From positions 558,001 through 622,000 of the forward strand of contig NZ_CP016027.1 in NCBI RefSeq assembly GCF_001663815.1: DNA of 64,000 nt, given 5' to 3'. The first letter of the stretch is position 1, and every line of letters begins with the position of its first letter. Positions 19,341 through 29,315 of this stretch are shown here, piece after piece. The notes beneath the pieces were generated by a model. The model did no database searches. It was not told where the DNA came from and saw nothing but the letters and a program-made list of their open reading frames with translations. The translations under genes and the position numbers were made by a program. The DNA is from Halothiobacillus diazotrophicus (lineage in GTDB: Bacteria > Pseudomonadota > Gammaproteobacteria > Halothiobacillales > Halothiobacillaceae).

Positions 19341-20392
19341 GTGGGCCAAACTGCCTTGGGATCGAGCTGTACATAAGCCATGCCCGGTAGACCGGTCTTG
19401 ACGTTACGGATGTATTTCTTCAGAAGCGCCGGCGGGATCCGAGCCTTGATCCGAAACATGAGTTTGACGCGCTCTTCCGGGGTTTCTACCGTTTTGGGCG
19501 TGAACTGAGCCACGCTGGCGACATAGGAAATGGTCGCCGGAAACACATATTCCGGGGCGGCATCGAGCACGATTCGTGCGTTTGCGCCGATGGCGACGCG
19601 ACCGGCCTCGGCAGTCGGGAGAAAAAAGGTCATGTAGACGTCGCCGAGATTAACCAGGTTCAGCACCCGACCACCGGCAGGCAGGACTTCACCCGGTTCC
19701 GCGACCCGGTACTGGATACGTCCGTCGCATGGCGCCTTGAGCTGACTATCGTCGATGGCAGCCTGTATCCGATCAATCGTCGCCTGTGCCGCTTCGCGCG
19801 AGGCCTGTACGCTGATGACCTGCGAGCGCGCGGTTGCGATGGCCGCATTTGCTGCCGCCACTTGGGCCTGTGCGGCAGCCAGAGCCGCTTGCGCCGCCTG
19901 ATATTGGGCACGATCATCATCCAGGGTCTGTTGCGCGACCATATGTTTCTGCACGAGGGATTCGGTGCGTGCGAGTCGTTTCCGTGTCGCAACGACCGCT
20001 GCCGCCTGCTGGGCGACAACGGCGACGGCGGCACGCTGCTCACTTTCACGCTGCGACACCTGATGTTCGGCCGTTTCACGATCGGCCTGGATGCGCGCCA
20101 AAGCGGATTCCGCTTCGCGACGTTGCGCCAACAGGGCACGGGTATCCATCGTCGCGAGCAGTTCGCCCTGATGAACGAATTGACCTTCCTGGACGGCAAT
20201 GCTGTCGATTCGCCCGCCTGCTGTGGTGGCCACGTCCACCTCAACAGCCTCTATCCGGCCATTGCCGCTGGCGAAGCCATGGGGCAGGGTTTCTACCGAG
20301 GTTTTTTGCCAGACCCACCACCCGACAATGAGCACCAGGGCGGCAACGACACCGCTACGAACCCACCAGATACTGCGCGATTTGCTATCCAC
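19316..20392 (-). CDS. yhiI: HlyD-family periplasmic adaptor YhiI
   Basis: This 358-residue membrane fusion protein has an N-terminal anchor ([14 protein letters not shown]) and a split lipoyl domain ([20 protein letters not shown] and the later [20 protein letters not shown]). A long alpha-helical hairpin lies between them, rich in Ala, Gln and Arg. It would bridge the RbbA/YhhJ exporter to an outer-membrane channel such as TolC. The GTG start has AGGAAAG upstream. It is the first gene of the operon and overlaps rbbA, which supports coupled expression. Confidence 0.92.
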   Translation of the reverse strand: MDSKSRSIWWVRSGVVAALVLIVGWWVWQKTSVETLPHGFASGNGRIEAVEVDVATTAGGRIDSIAVQEGQFVHQGELLATMDTRALLAQRREAESALARIQADRETAEHQVSQRESEQRAAVAVVAQQAAAVVATRKRLARTESLVQKHMVAQQTLDDDRAQYQAAQAALAAAQAQVAAANAAIATARSQVISVQASREAAQATIDRIQAAIDDSQLKAPCDGRIQYRVAEPGEVLPAGGRVLNLVNLGDVYMTFFLPTAEAGRVAIGANARIVLDAAPEYVFPATISYVASVAQFTPKTVETPEERVKLMFRIKARIPPALLKKYIRNVKTGLPGMAYVQLDPKAVWPTWLTIRLP

Positions 20393-20728
20393 ACCACTTT
20401 CCTATGTTCCTATGGATCGAGCGCGAAGGCCCTTGAGATGCCCCACGGCATGAGAGCACAGACCGGGTACGGTGTAAATTCGGGCAACTACACAGTGAAT
20501 GGCATTTAACAGGCAGATCAGGGTATGGCAGTGTCCGTCTGAGATGATCCCGTTTTTCTGGTCCTGTTCTGCTCAGGAACCGACAATGTGTCTTTAGCTG
20601 CGTGGAAAACATCGAGAGCGACTGATTATGGTGTACCCGACGCCATTCACGAGCGAACTGCCGCTGAAGTCTGATAAAATTGGAGTGCGTACAACGTCAA
20701 ATAGGCGTTCTTCTATGGGCATCGTTAG
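20393..20728. other. Divergent intergenic region between yhiI and dusA
   Basis: These 336 bases must carry promoters for the leftward yhiI-rbbA-yhhJ operon and rightward dusA. I found no gene. The clearest element is the extended -10 listed separately. A near-perfect inverted repeat, GGTCCTG/CAGGAACC with one bulge, lies around 20560-20582 and has no T-run. No strong leftward promoter was recognised. Confidence 0.5.
20672..20680 (+). promoter_or_regulatory. Extended -10 promoter element ahead of dusA
   Basis: TGATAAAAT provides an extended -10 (TG, one base, then TAAAAT with five of six matches). No good -35 is seen 17 bases upstream, which extended -10 promoters can lack. Transcription would start near 20687, giving a leader of about 40 bases before the dusA frame. 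Confidence 0.45.
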
Positions 20729-21871
20729 ATGCACTTCTGCTTCCTACCCCTGATGCTCAATTCACCCGATACATCCCCGTTGACGATCGCTTCATTCAGC
20801 CCCTGGCGGTTCTGCATAGCGCCGATGCTGGATTGGACGGATCGTCATTACCGGTACCTCGCGCGACTGATGACCCGTCATGCCCGCTTGTACACCGAAA
20901 TGGTGACGACAGGGGCGCTACTGCATGGCGATGTCGAGCGACATCTGCGGTTTTCGGCCATCGAACATCCGGTTGCGCTTCAGTTGGGCGGGAGTGATCC
21001 CCGGGCATTGGCCGAAGCCGCACGGATGGGCGAGGAATACGGTTACGACGAAATCAATCTCAATGTGGGCTGCCCGAGCGACCGCGTGCAGAACGGTTCT
21101 TTTGGAGCCTGTCTGATGGCCACCCCGGAAGTCGTTGCCGAGGGCATCCTCGCCATGCGGGAAGCCGTGACAATCCCGGTGACCGTAAAGGCACGCATCG
21201 GTATCGACCGGAACGACAGCTATGAGGCCTTCCTGCGTTTCGTCGAAATCGTCGCCGAGCAGGGTGGGGCGGACGTCTTCATCATTCATGCGCGCAAGGC
21301 GTGGCTGGACGGGCTGTCGCCCAAGGAAAACCGGGAAATTCCGCCGTTGCGCCGGGATTTCGTTCACCGGATTCATCAGGAGCATCCCGAGTTGACCTTC
21401 ATCGTCAACGGCAAGCTGGAAACCCTGCCCGAGATGCAGCGGGAGCTCGATACACTGCCCGGCGTGATGGTGGGGCGGGCGGCCTACCAGCATATCGACT
21501 GGTTGCGTTTCGTTGACCAGGTGTTGTTCGACGATCCCCATCCGATCGTTTCGCGACGTGAAGTCGTCACGTCCTATGCCGCGTATGTCGCGGAAGAAAT
21601 CGAACGCGGTGTCCCTTTGCATCTCATGACACGGCCCTTGATGACGCTGTTCAACGGTCTGCCTGGCGCCCGACAATTCCGCCGCCATCTCTCCGAGCAG
21701 ACGCCCCGGCGCCCCGGCGATCCGGCGCTGATCCGGGAAGCGCTGACCTTCCTGCCCGAAGAACCGGAGGGGGAAAGCGCCGAACTCGCCAGTCGCTTGC
21801 ATGCCGATTCCCTGGACGTGCCTCTGGCTGCCACACAAACGGGTTCCCAGGCCAGAAAAGCAGCCAGATAG
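20729..21871 (+). CDS. dusA: tRNA-dihydrouridine(20/20a) synthase DusA
   Basis: This FMN enzyme of about 380 residues reduces uridines 20 and 20a in the tRNA D-loop. It closely follows E. coli DusA: CIAPMLDWTDRHYRYLARL, YTEMVTTGALLHGD, HPVALQLGGSDP, and the catalytic cysteine in NLNVGCPSDRVQNGSFGACL. FIIHARKAWLDGLSPKENRE is diagnostic of DusA rather than DusB or DusC. The start is uncertain: ATGs at 20729 and 20753 both precede the conserved region and neither has a clear ribosome site. It has its own candidate promoter and lies upstream of miaB. Confidence 0.94.
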   Translation: MHFCFLPLMLNSPDTSPLTIASFSPWRFCIAPMLDWTDRHYRYLARLMTRHARLYTEMVTTGALLHGDVERHLRFSAIEHPVALQLGGSDPRALAEAARMGEEYGYDEINLNVGCPSDRVQNGSFGACLMATPEVVAEGILAMREAVTIPVTVKARIGIDRNDSYEAFLRFVEIVAEQGGADVFIIHARKAWLDGLSPKENREIPPLRRDFVHRIHQEHPELTFIVNGKLETLPEMQRELDTLPGVMVGRAAYQHIDWLRFVDQVLFDDPHPIVSRREVVTSYAAYVAEEIERGVPLHLMTRPLMTLFNGLPGARQFRRHLSEQTPRRPGDPALIREALTFLPEEPEGESAELASRLHADSLDVPLAATQTGSQARKAAR

Positions 21872-21879
21872 GATTCAGG

Positions 21880-21907
21880 CTTGAAATGCCTGAAAAGCCC
21901 CCCATTT
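21880..21907 (+). promoter_or_regulatory. Sigma-32 (heat-shock) promoter of the miaB operon
   Basis: CTTGAAA (21880-21886), the sigma-32 -35 consensus, is followed after 13 bases by CCCCATTT (21900-21907), an exact match to the CCCCATnT -10. Transcription would start near 21914, 37 bases before the miaB GTG. The -35 sits inside a small dyad, CAGGC/GCCTG. In E. coli the homologous ybeZ-ybeY-ybeX-lnt genes belong to the heat-shock regulon, so the site is also biologically expected. Confidence 0.85.
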
Positions 21908-21950
21908 TCTGGTATCTTTCACCCCATTTTCGAGGATTCCGGAGTGTTCA

Positions 21951-23411
21951 GTGGCTACTGATCCATACGACGTTTTGGCCGCTCAATCGTCTGAGCCGGC
22001 ACCTGCAGCGCCCGTTGAAATCGTGGCACCTGCGGTGCTGCGTAAATTGCATATCAAGACCTGGGGTTGCCAGATGAACGAGTACGATTCGGCCAAGATG
22101 GCCGACGTGCTTGGCGCCAACTCGGGTTTCGTGGTGACGGAAGACCCGAGCGAGGCCGATGTTCTGCTGCTCAATACCTGTTCGATTCGGGAAAAGGCTC
22201 AGGAAAAAGTGTTTTCCCAACTGGGGTATTGGCGTCCGCTGAAGGAAAAGAACCCCAATCTCATCATCGGCGTCGGCGGCTGCGTGGCCAGTCAGGAAGG
22301 GGCGGCAATCCGCACCCGGGCACCGTTCGTCGACATCGTGTTCGGGCCTCAGACCCTGCACCGTCTCCCCGAGATGGTGGCCGAGGTCGAGGCGCAGCGC
22401 CAACCGGTCGTCGACATTTCCTTTCCGGAAATCGAGAAGTTCGACAATCTGCCGGCCCCGCGCGCCGAGGGCGTCACGGCGTTCGTCTCCATCATGGAAG
22501 GCTGCTCGAAATATTGCAGCTTCTGCGTGGTGCCCTATACACGCGGTGAGGAAATCTCCCGTCCCTTCGACGACGTCATTGCCGAAGTCGCCGAATTGGC
22601 GGAGCAGGGTGTGCGCGAGGTCAATCTGCTGGGCCAGAACGTGAATGCCTACCAGGGGTTGATGCACGACGGGCAAATCGCCGATCTGGCCTTGCTGATC
22701 GAATTCATCGCTCGGATCGACGGCATCGGGCGCATTCGCTTCACGACGTCGCACCCCGTTGAATTCACCGATCGTCTGATCGAGGCCTACCGCAACGAGC
22801 CGAAACTGGCCGCCTTCCTGCACCTGCCGGTACAGGCCGGATCAGACCGGATTCTCGCTCAGATGAAACGCGGTCATACCGCACTGGAATACAAGGCGAA
22901 GATGCGCAAGCTGATGGCGGCCCGGCCCGGTATTTCCCTTTCCTCGGACTTCATCGTCGGTTTTCCGGGCGAGACCGAGGCCGATTTCGAAGCCACCATG
23001 AAGCTCGTGACGGACATCGGCTTCGACCACTCCTTCAGCTTCATCTACAGCCCGCGCCCCGGCACGCCGGCAGCCAGCCTGCCCAACGATCAGCCTGAAT
23101 CCGTCAAGAAGGCGCGGCTGCACCGCCTTCAGGCGCAGATTACCGAGCAGGAACAGGCGATCTCCCGCGCCATGGTGGGGACGATCCAGACCATTCTCGT
23201 GTCCGGCCCCTCCAAGAAGGATCCGAACGAGCTCGTGGGCAAGACCGAGAACAACCGCAGCGTGATCTTCAAGGCGCGTCCCGAAGTGGTCGGCCTGTTC
23301 GTCGACGTGCGTATCACCGAAGTGATGCCCAACTCGCTGCGTGCGGAATTCGTCGGGATCAATCCTCAGGATCTGGCTCGTGCGCAGGCACGGAACCTGG
23401 TGGCTGCCTGA
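21951..23411 (+). CDS. miaB: tRNA-2-methylthio-N6-isopentenyladenosine synthase MiaB
   Basis: This 486-residue radical SAM methylthiotransferase makes ms2i6A at position 37 of tRNAs reading U-starting codons. The N-terminal UPF0004 domain holds an auxiliary cluster through cysteines in [19 protein letters not shown] and VGGCVASQ. The radical SAM cluster is in [16 protein letters not shown]; a C-terminal TRAM domain follows. The GTG start has GGAG six bases upstream. About 20 Ala- and Pro-rich residues precede the conserved core. It is the first gene of the operon and its stop shares one base with the phoL start. Confidence 0.96.
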   Translation: MATDPYDVLAAQSSEPAPAAPVEIVAPAVLRKLHIKTWGCQMNEYDSAKMADVLGANSGFVVTEDPSEADVLLLNTCSIREKAQEKVFSQLGYWRPLKEKNPNLIIGVGGCVASQEGAAIRTRAPFVDIVFGPQTLHRLPEMVAEVEAQRQPVVDISFPEIEKFDNLPAPRAEGVTAFVSIMEGCSKYCSFCVVPYTRGEEISRPFDDVIAEVAELAEQGVREVNLLGQNVNAYQGLMHDGQIADLALLIEFIARIDGIGRIRFTTSHPVEFTDRLIEAYRNEPKLAAFLHLPVQAGSDRILAQMKRGHTALEYKAKMRKLMAARPGISLSSDFIVGFPGETEADFEATMKLVTDIGFDHSFSFIYSPRPGTPAASLPNDQPESVKKARLHRLQAQITEQEQAISRAMVGTIQTILVSGPSKKDPNELVGKTENNRSVIFKARPEVVGLFVDVRITEVMPNSLRAEFVGINPQDLARAQARNLVAA

Positions 23412-24391
23412 TGTCGGGAGATGCCACGCGCCTGTCCTTCGAAATGAGCCCGATCGACAACGAACGTCTCTCGAACCTGATCGGTTCTTTCGATGCGCAC
23501 CTTCGCGTCATCGAGCGACGACTCGGTGTCGAAATCAATCATCGGGGCGGGCAGTTCACCCTCATCGGTTCCGAACTGGCGACCCGGCAGGCTCAAACCG
23601 TGCTGACGGACCTCTATCTGCTGAGCGAGAAGGAGTCCATCGACGCCGAGCGGGTCAACCTGTACCTTCAGGCGGCCGGTCTGGACCAGGATGCGCCGGC
23701 CGGCGGCGACGAAATCCATATCATCACCTTGCGGGGCGTCGTGCGCGGACGCGGTGCCCGACAGATTCGCTATCTTCAATCGATTGCCCGCCATGACCTC
23801 AATTTCGGCATCGGCCCGGCCGGAACCGGCAAGACCTATCTCGCCGTCGCCAGCGCCATCGATGCCCTGGAGCGCGGTGCGGTTCAAAGGATCGTATTGG
23901 TCCGCCCAGCCGTCGAGGCCGGGGAGAAACTCGGCTTCCTGCCCGGCGATCTCGCCCAGAAGATCGATCCCTACCTGCGCCCCATGTATGACGCGCTGTA
24001 CGAGATGCTGGGCTTCGACAAGGTCACAAAGCTCATCGAACGGCAGGTGATCGAGGTAGCGCCGTTGGCATTCATGCGCGGTCGCACCCTGAACGAATCC
24101 TTCGTGATCCTCGATGAGGCGCAGAACACCACCATCGAACAGATGAAGATGTTCCTGACCCGCATCGGATTCGGCAGCAAGGCCGTCGTCACCGGCGACG
24201 TGACCCAGATCGATCTGCCGCGCGGCGTGACCTCCGGGCTGCGCGACGCCATCGACGTATTGAGCGAGATCGACAATATTGCCTTTACGTTCTTCCAGGC
24301 CCGCGACGTCGTTCGCCATCCCCTGGTCATGCGAATCGTCGATGCCTATGACCGTCGGACGACCGGTCAAAGCGAGTCGTCATCCCGATGA
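23411..24391 (+). CDS. phoL: PhoH-like ATPase PhoL (YbeZ)
   Basis: This 326-residue protein has a KH-like N-terminal region followed by a P-loop ATPase domain. Walker A is GPAGTGKT (residues 135-142), Walker B is FVILDEAQN, and a later segment is FGSKAVVTGDVTQIDLP. PhoH-family proteins are RNA-linked ATPases that act with YbeY. The ATG overlaps the miaB stop by one base and the TGA overlaps the ybeY start as ATGA, so the three are translationally coupled. Confidence 0.95.
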   Translation: MSGDATRLSFEMSPIDNERLSNLIGSFDAHLRVIERRLGVEINHRGGQFTLIGSELATRQAQTVLTDLYLLSEKESIDAERVNLYLQAAGLDQDAPAGGDEIHIITLRGVVRGRGARQIRYLQSIARHDLNFGIGPAGTGKTYLAVASAIDALERGAVQRIVLVRPAVEAGEKLGFLPGDLAQKIDPYLRPMYDALYEMLGFDKVTKLIERQVIEVAPLAFMRGRTLNESFVILDEAQNTTIEQMKMFLTRIGFGSKAVVTGDVTQIDLPRGVTSGLRDAIDVLSEIDNIAFTFFQARDVVRHPLVMRIVDAYDRRTTGQSESSSR

Positions 24392-24882
24392 ACGGAAATT
24401 TTCCGCTCGAGGTGCTGGTCGACCGCCAGAAGGCGACCGCATTGCGCTGTCCGTCCCGAGAACGCCTGACAACCTGGGTGGAATCGGCTCTGTTGGGGTT
24501 GCCCCTGAAAGGATGCGTCTCGTTGACCATCCGATTTGTCGATGCGGAAGAGGGGCAGGCACTCAACGCGCAGTACCGTCACAAAAACTATGCGACGAAT
24601 GTGCTTTCATTTCCCTATGACTCCAGCGATCTACCCGAAGAGTTGCTGGCACAGGAACGCTATCTGGGCGATCTCGTCATCTGCGCGCCGGTACTGGTGC
24701 GGGAGGCCAAGGCGCAGAAAAAATCCTCGATGGAGCATGCCGCACATCTGGTCATTCATGGCGTCCTGCATCTGTTGGGGCACGATCACGAAACCGAATT
24801 GGAAGCCGAAGCGATGGAAGCCCTTGAAATCGTCGCGCTTCGTCGTTTGAATATACGAAATCCCTATGAACCCCCTGAGTGA
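24388..24882 (+). CDS. ybeY: Endoribonuclease YbeY
   Basis: This 164-residue zinc metalloprotein of the UPF0054 family takes part in 16S rRNA maturation and 70S ribosome quality control. The metal-binding signature H-x3-H-x5-H is visible as HGVLHLLGHDH, with His124, His128 and His134. NYATNVLSFPYD is the other conserved block. It starts within the phoL stop and is followed by corC, the standard gene order. Confidence 0.95.
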   Translation: MNGNFPLEVLVDRQKATALRCPSRERLTTWVESALLGLPLKGCVSLTIRFVDAEEGQALNAQYRHKNYATNVLSFPYDSSDLPEELLAQERYLGDLVICAPVLVREAKAQKKSSMEHAAHLVIHGVLHLLGHDHETELEAEAMEALEIVALRRLNIRNPYEPPE

Positions 24883-24912
24883 ATCCCTTAGCCAATGGAG
24901 ATTAAACTGACC

Positions 24913-25815
24913 ATGGACGATGATCCGAGTAGTCCGTCGCGCAGCACTGAACCCGGTTGGTTCAGCCGCCTGCGCAAACAATGGTGCATCAACCAAATAC
25001 AGACCCGCGACGACATCCTGACCGTCGTCGACAGCGCCGCACGGAACAACGTGATTCCGCACTCCGCCTACGGTCTGATCGATTCCGTACTCCAGTTTCA
25101 CGAATCGCGTGTGCGGGACATCATGATTCCCCGCGGCCAGATGGACGTGATCGACGCGACGGTCTCCCTGTCCGACATCCTGGCCAAAATCGCGGAAACC
25201 GGCCACTCCCGTTATCCCGTCATCCGCGAAAACCGCGATGAGATTGTCGGCGTGCTGCTCGTCAAGGAACTCCTGCACTTCTATTCGGAGCAGCCGGACA
25301 AGCCGGAACAGGCGGATTTCGATCTCAGCAAACACATTCGGGCGGCGATGTTCGTCCCGGAAAGCAAGCGCCTCGATGCGTTGCTCGCCGAATTCCGGCT
25401 CACGCGCACACACATGGCGATCGTGCTGGATGAGTTCGGTGGCGTAGCCGGTCTGGTGACCATCGAGGATGTGCTGGAGGAAATCGTCGGGGATATCGAT
25501 GACGAATACGACACGGAGGAGCGGATCAATATCCGGGAACAGGCCTCCCATCGTTTCACCGTGCGCGCACTGACAACCATCGACGAGTTCAACGAACGCT
25601 TCAATACGGAATTCCCGGACGACGAGTACGACACGATCGGTGGACTGATTACCCATGAGCTGGGTCATTTGCCTCGTCGGGGCGAAGTCGTCCGTCTGGG
25701 CGGATTTGAATTCAAGATTCTCGGTGCGGACAAGCGGCGCCTGCATCTGTTGCTGGTTACCCCCCTGGCCCAATCGGCACCCAGTGGTATCGAAACACCG
25801 GAACACGCCGGATGA
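24913..25815 (+). CDS. corC: CBS-domain transporter-associated protein CorC (YbeX)
   Basis: This protein of about 300 residues has paired CBS domains (VRDIMIPRGQMDVIDA and HMAIVLDEFGGVAGLVTIED) and a C-terminal CorC/HlyC transporter-associated domain ending around RGEVVRLGGFEFKI. CorC was linked to Mg/Co efflux; recent work ties YbeX to ribosome metabolism. It lacks membrane segments. The ATG at 24913 gives an MDDDPS N-terminus like E. coli MSDD and has GGAG about 12 bases upstream. An ATG at 24895 is an alternative. It is coupled to lnt by ATGA. Confidence 0.93.
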   Translation: MDDDPSSPSRSTEPGWFSRLRKQWCINQIQTRDDILTVVDSAARNNVIPHSAYGLIDSVLQFHESRVRDIMIPRGQMDVIDATVSLSDILAKIAETGHSRYPVIRENRDEIVGVLLVKELLHFYSEQPDKPEQADFDLSKHIRAAMFVPESKRLDALLAEFRLTRTHMAIVLDEFGGVAGLVTIEDVLEEIVGDIDDEYDTEERINIREQASHRFTVRALTTIDEFNERFNTEFPDDEYDTIGGLITHELGHLPRRGEVVRLGGFEFKILGADKRRLHLLLVTPLAQSAPSGIETPEHAG

Positions 25816-27377
25816 GGTTGGCGTCCGACGTCCCGAGTCTGCTTCGGTTCCGCTGGCGTCTTTTCTGGGCTTTTCTTGCCGGTGCCGTGCTGCCGGTGGG
25901 ATTTGCGCCCTTGGATTTTTGGCCCGTCACCATCCTGAGCCCGGCCATTCTGCTGCTCCTGCTGATCGGACAAAGTGCCAAAAGGGGATTCTGGATCGGT
26001 TATGCCTTTGCGCTGGGCCAGTTTGGTATCGGTGTGAGTTGGGTCTATCTGAGTCTGACCTTGTTCGGGGGCGCCATTGCCCCGATCGCTGCCTTGATCA
26101 CCCTGTTGTTCGTGGGCGCCCTTGCTTTGTACGGCGGCCTCACCACCTGGCTCGCTGTACGGGCGGGTGGTATTGATTCACACCAACCTGTCTCAGGACG
26201 CGCCTTCCTTTGGCTATCGATGGCTTTCATCGGTAGCTGGGCGTTTGTTGAATGGCTGCGTGGGTGGATACTGAGTGGCTTTCCGTGGCTCGATCTGGGC
26301 GTGGCACAGGTTGCCAGCCCGCTGGGTGGCTACTTGCCGCTGTTTGGGGAATACGGTGTCACGCTGATCGTGCTGTCCCTGTCCGTGCTGTTGGCCTGGA
26401 TAGGGCTTGAACTGAGGCGACGTTCGGGGCTAGGTCCCCAGATCGGCGTCTGGGTTTCTGTGGCCGGGGTGGTCGCGATCCTGCTCGCGGGGATGGGGCT
26501 GGGACGAATTCAGTGGACGCAACCGGTTGGACAGCCGCTTCTCGTGGGCGTCGCCCAGGCCAATGTCCCTCAGATGCAGAAGTTCGATCCGGCCTTCCTC
26601 AACCAGACCTTGCATACGTATCTCGCACTGTCCGACGGAATTGGTGCGGCAGATCTCGTCATCTGGCCCGAAACGGCAATTCCCGACGTACTCTCGGATC
26701 TCGACTGGTTCCGTCAGATATTGGATCAGCGCGCCCGTGATACAGGGGTCGATTATCTGGTCGGAACCTTTACACAGGATCGTGACGGCCATTACTTCAA
26801 CAGTCTGGTCGGCATTCCCGGGCGAATCGGCAGCCACAGCAAGGCACACCTCGTGCCGTTCAGCGAATACATGCCGCTGCGTCCCCTGATGGATTTGTTC
26901 TCGGGCCTGATCGACATACCGATGTCCGACCTCACACCCGGCGCTGTCGATCAGCCGCTCCCCGTGGTGAAGGGCGTTCGGATCGGCCCATCGATCTGCT
27001 ACGAAGCCGACTTCGCCCGCGATATCCGCCATGATTTGCCCGATGCCGGCATTCTGGTGAATGTCTCCAACGATTCCTGGTTCGGCGACAGCCTGGCTCC
27101 GCATCAGAACCTGCAAATGGCCGCCGTACGTGCCCGCGAATTCGGCCGCCCTCTGGTTCGAGCGACCAACACCGGCATCTCCGCCTTTATCGATGCGCGT
27201 GGACGCCCCTACGAGACGCTGGGCGTCGATCGACAGGGGTTTCTCAAAGCCGATGTTCAGCCCTACCAGGGCACCACCCCCTTCTATCATCTACAGTCCT
27301 GGCCGATTATTCTGCTGTCAGTCCTTCTGTGGGGCGGTGCGGGGTTGCTGCGGCGACGCAACCCGTACCGGGATTGA
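25812..27377 (+). CDS. lnt: Apolipoprotein N-acyltransferase
   Basis: This 521-residue inner-membrane enzyme adds the third acyl chain to lipoproteins. The N-terminal part is a run of about six to seven hydrophobic segments. The nitrilase-like periplasmic domain has the catalytic Glu in VIWPETAIP, the Lys in SKAHLVPFSEYMP and the Cys in PSICYEADFARDI. A final transmembrane segment (WPIILLSVLLWGGAGLL) closes the protein. It is the last gene of the miaB-phoL-ybeY-corC-lnt operon, four bases overlapping corC. Confidence 0.96.
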   Translation: MRLASDVPSLLRFRWRLFWAFLAGAVLPVGFAPLDFWPVTILSPAILLLLLIGQSAKRGFWIGYAFALGQFGIGVSWVYLSLTLFGGAIAPIAALITLLFVGALALYGGLTTWLAVRAGGIDSHQPVSGRAFLWLSMAFIGSWAFVEWLRGWILSGFPWLDLGVAQVASPLGGYLPLFGEYGVTLIVLSLSVLLAWIGLELRRRSGLGPQIGVWVSVAGVVAILLAGMGLGRIQWTQPVGQPLLVGVAQANVPQMQKFDPAFLNQTLHTYLALSDGIGAADLVIWPETAIPDVLSDLDWFRQILDQRARDTGVDYLVGTFTQDRDGHYFNSLVGIPGRIGSHSKAHLVPFSEYMPLRPLMDLFSGLIDIPMSDLTPGAVDQPLPVVKGVRIGPSICYEADFARDIRHDLPDAGILVNVSNDSWFGDSLAPHQNLQMAAVRAREFGRPLVRATNTGISAFIDARGRPYETLGVDRQGFLKADVQPYQGTTPFYHLQSWPIILLSVLLWGGAGLLRRRNPYRD

Positions 27378-27455
27378 ACCTGGCGGCTGCCCGGGCCTCA
27401 AAGATGAGATTGTGTCGTCCCACTGAATTGAGTGAAAAGAACTAAGACTGAAACC

Positions 27456-29240
27456 ATGCAATCCATCGACCCCAAAGACCATACACCTGGCATCGTGGCC
27501 CTGGCGAACCAGCCGAGGAAATTCAATCGAGCATTCTTTGCCACGGTTTGGGCCCTGGCCAAACCCTACTTTTCGGAATCCGATGAACGTTGGAAGGCCC
27601 GTGGTTTCCTCGCGGCCATCATCGTGCTTACCCTGATGCTCGTGTTCATCAATCTGCAGATCACGGATTGGTACAACCGCTTCTACAATGCGTTGCAGAA
27701 CTACGATCAGGCGGGATTCTGGAAACTGCTGGGTGAGTTTGCAATTCTCGCGTTTTCAGCGATCGCCCTCAGCGTCTACCAGACTTATCTGACCCAATTG
27801 CTGGATCTCCGCTGGCGGCGCTGGTTGACGGGGGATTACCTCGATCGCTATCTGAGTGCCCAAACCTACTACCACATGGAGGTTTTCAAGCGCGGGCAGG
27901 ATAACCCCGACCAGCGAATCGCCGACGATCTGAATCTGTTCTCCCAATACACCACGAGCCTGTTCACCGGGCTTCTCAGCGCCATTGCCAACCTGGTTGC
28001 GTTCGTTGGTTTGCTCTGGGTCCTGTCCGCCAAGGTCGTCATTCCCTGGGGGGGGGCGGAGCATCATATTCCCGGGTTCCTCGTGTGGGTCGCGCTCCTC
28101 TATGCGGTTGCCTGGACCTGGGTGGCCGCAAAGGTCGGCAACCCGCTGATCTGGCTGAATTTCAATCAACAGCGTCTTCAGGCGGATTTCCGCTTCAGTC
28201 TGGTGCGCCTACGGGAAAACAGCGAAGCGGTCGCTTTGTACGGTGGAGAACCTAAGGAAGAAGCTCAGTTCAAACACCGGTTCGACCGCGTATTCGACAA
28301 CTACAAGCGGCTGATTCTTCGTCAGAAGCGTTTCAACTGGTTCAGCAGCTATTTCAGTCAGGTCGCCGTGATATTGCCCTTTCTGGCGGCGGCTTCCGCC
28401 TACTTTGCCAAGGCCGTCCCTCTGGGCTTCCTGATGCAGATCAGTTCGGCCTTCGGCAACGTACAAGGGGCATTTGCCTATATCGCACAGAGCTATGACA
28501 GTTTCGCTCAATGGCATGCGGTCACGGATCGACTTCAGGGATTCCGGGCGCTGGTCGAAGAGGTCAAAACCCTGAGGGAGGGTGCGCCGGAAATCAGCCA
28601 GACGAAACGCGAGATCGGCGCGACCGGTTTTGCCGTGCAGGGGCTTTCCGTGAATCTGCCGGATGGCCGCAGTCTGCTTCGCGATTTCGATCTGACGCTC
28701 GCTCCCGGTGATCGCGCCCTGATCATGGGCGCATCAGGGGCAGGGAAGAGTACTTTGCTTCGCGCGCTGGCCGGCATCTGGCCCTTCGGTCAGGGGCAGA
28801 TCAATCTTCCCGAAGGGGATGCCAAACTGTTTCTGCCACAACGGCCCTATCTGCCGCTCGGCACGCTTCGCGATGCATTACTGTACCCGGCGATGGTTGC
28901 CAATACGCCGGATGATCGAATCGTGGCCGTTCTAAATGCAGTGGGACTCTCCGAACTTGCCCAGTACCTGAATGCCATGGAGCCCTGGTCTCAGATCCTG
29001 TCCCTCGGTGAACAGCAGCGCATCGCCATTGCCCGGATTCTGTTGCAGCAACCGGTCCTGATTTTCATGGATGAGGCCACCTCCGCACTGGATGAAACCA
29101 GTGAAACGACCCTTTATCAGTTAATATTCAGTGAGCTGCCGAACGCCGCCATCGTCAGCGTGGGGCATCGCACCTCACTGGTGCCGCTCCACAATCGACT
29201 CATGACCCTGTCGAACAGTAAACTTGTCGAAAGCCATTGA
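27456..29240 (+). CDS. SbmA/BacA-like ABC transporter with fused ATPase (YddA type)
   Basis: This protein of about 594 residues combines an SbmA/BacA-type membrane domain with a C-terminal ABC ATPase. The membrane domain is recognised by ITDWYNRFYNALQNYD, a block conserved across the family. The ATPase has Walker A GASGAGKST, signature LSLGEQQR and Walker B VLIFMDEATSALDE. Relatives import peptides, vitamin B12-like or very-long-chain substrates in other bacteria; the substrate here cannot be inferred. The ATG at 27456 or an in-frame GTG at 27432 may be the start; neither has a strong ribosome site. Confidence 0.9.
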   Translation: MQSIDPKDHTPGIVALANQPRKFNRAFFATVWALAKPYFSESDERWKARGFLAAIIVLTLMLVFINLQITDWYNRFYNALQNYDQAGFWKLLGEFAILAFSAIALSVYQTYLTQLLDLRWRRWLTGDYLDRYLSAQTYYHMEVFKRGQDNPDQRIADDLNLFSQYTTSLFTGLLSAIANLVAFVGLLWVLSAKVVIPWGGAEHHIPGFLVWVALLYAVAWTWVAAKVGNPLIWLNFNQQRLQADFRFSLVRLRENSEAVALYGGEPKEEAQFKHRFDRVFDNYKRLILRQKRFNWFSSYFSQVAVILPFLAAASAYFAKAVPLGFLMQISSAFGNVQGAFAYIAQSYDSFAQWHAVTDRLQGFRALVEEVKTLREGAPEISQTKREIGATGFAVQGLSVNLPDGRSLLRDFDLTLAPGDRALIMGASGAGKSTLLRALAGIWPFGQGQINLPEGDAKLFLPQRPYLPLGTLRDALLYPAMVANTPDDRIVAVLNAVGLSELAQYLNAMEPWSQILSLGEQQRIAIARILLQQPVLIFMDEATSALDETSETTLYQLIFSELPNAAIVSVGHRTSLVPLHNRLMTLSNSKLVESH

Positions 29241-29315
29241 TCGCGATTGCAGGCACGCCCATCTGGTCGGATGGCTTCGATACTGTTTCACCCAACGCAT
29301 CTTGAGTAGGCATCC

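Noticed and set aside
29241-29315. Possible fluoride riboswitch upstream of crcB
   Set aside because: The 75-base leader does not show the conserved pseudoknot elements of the crcB motif; no supporting pairing was found.
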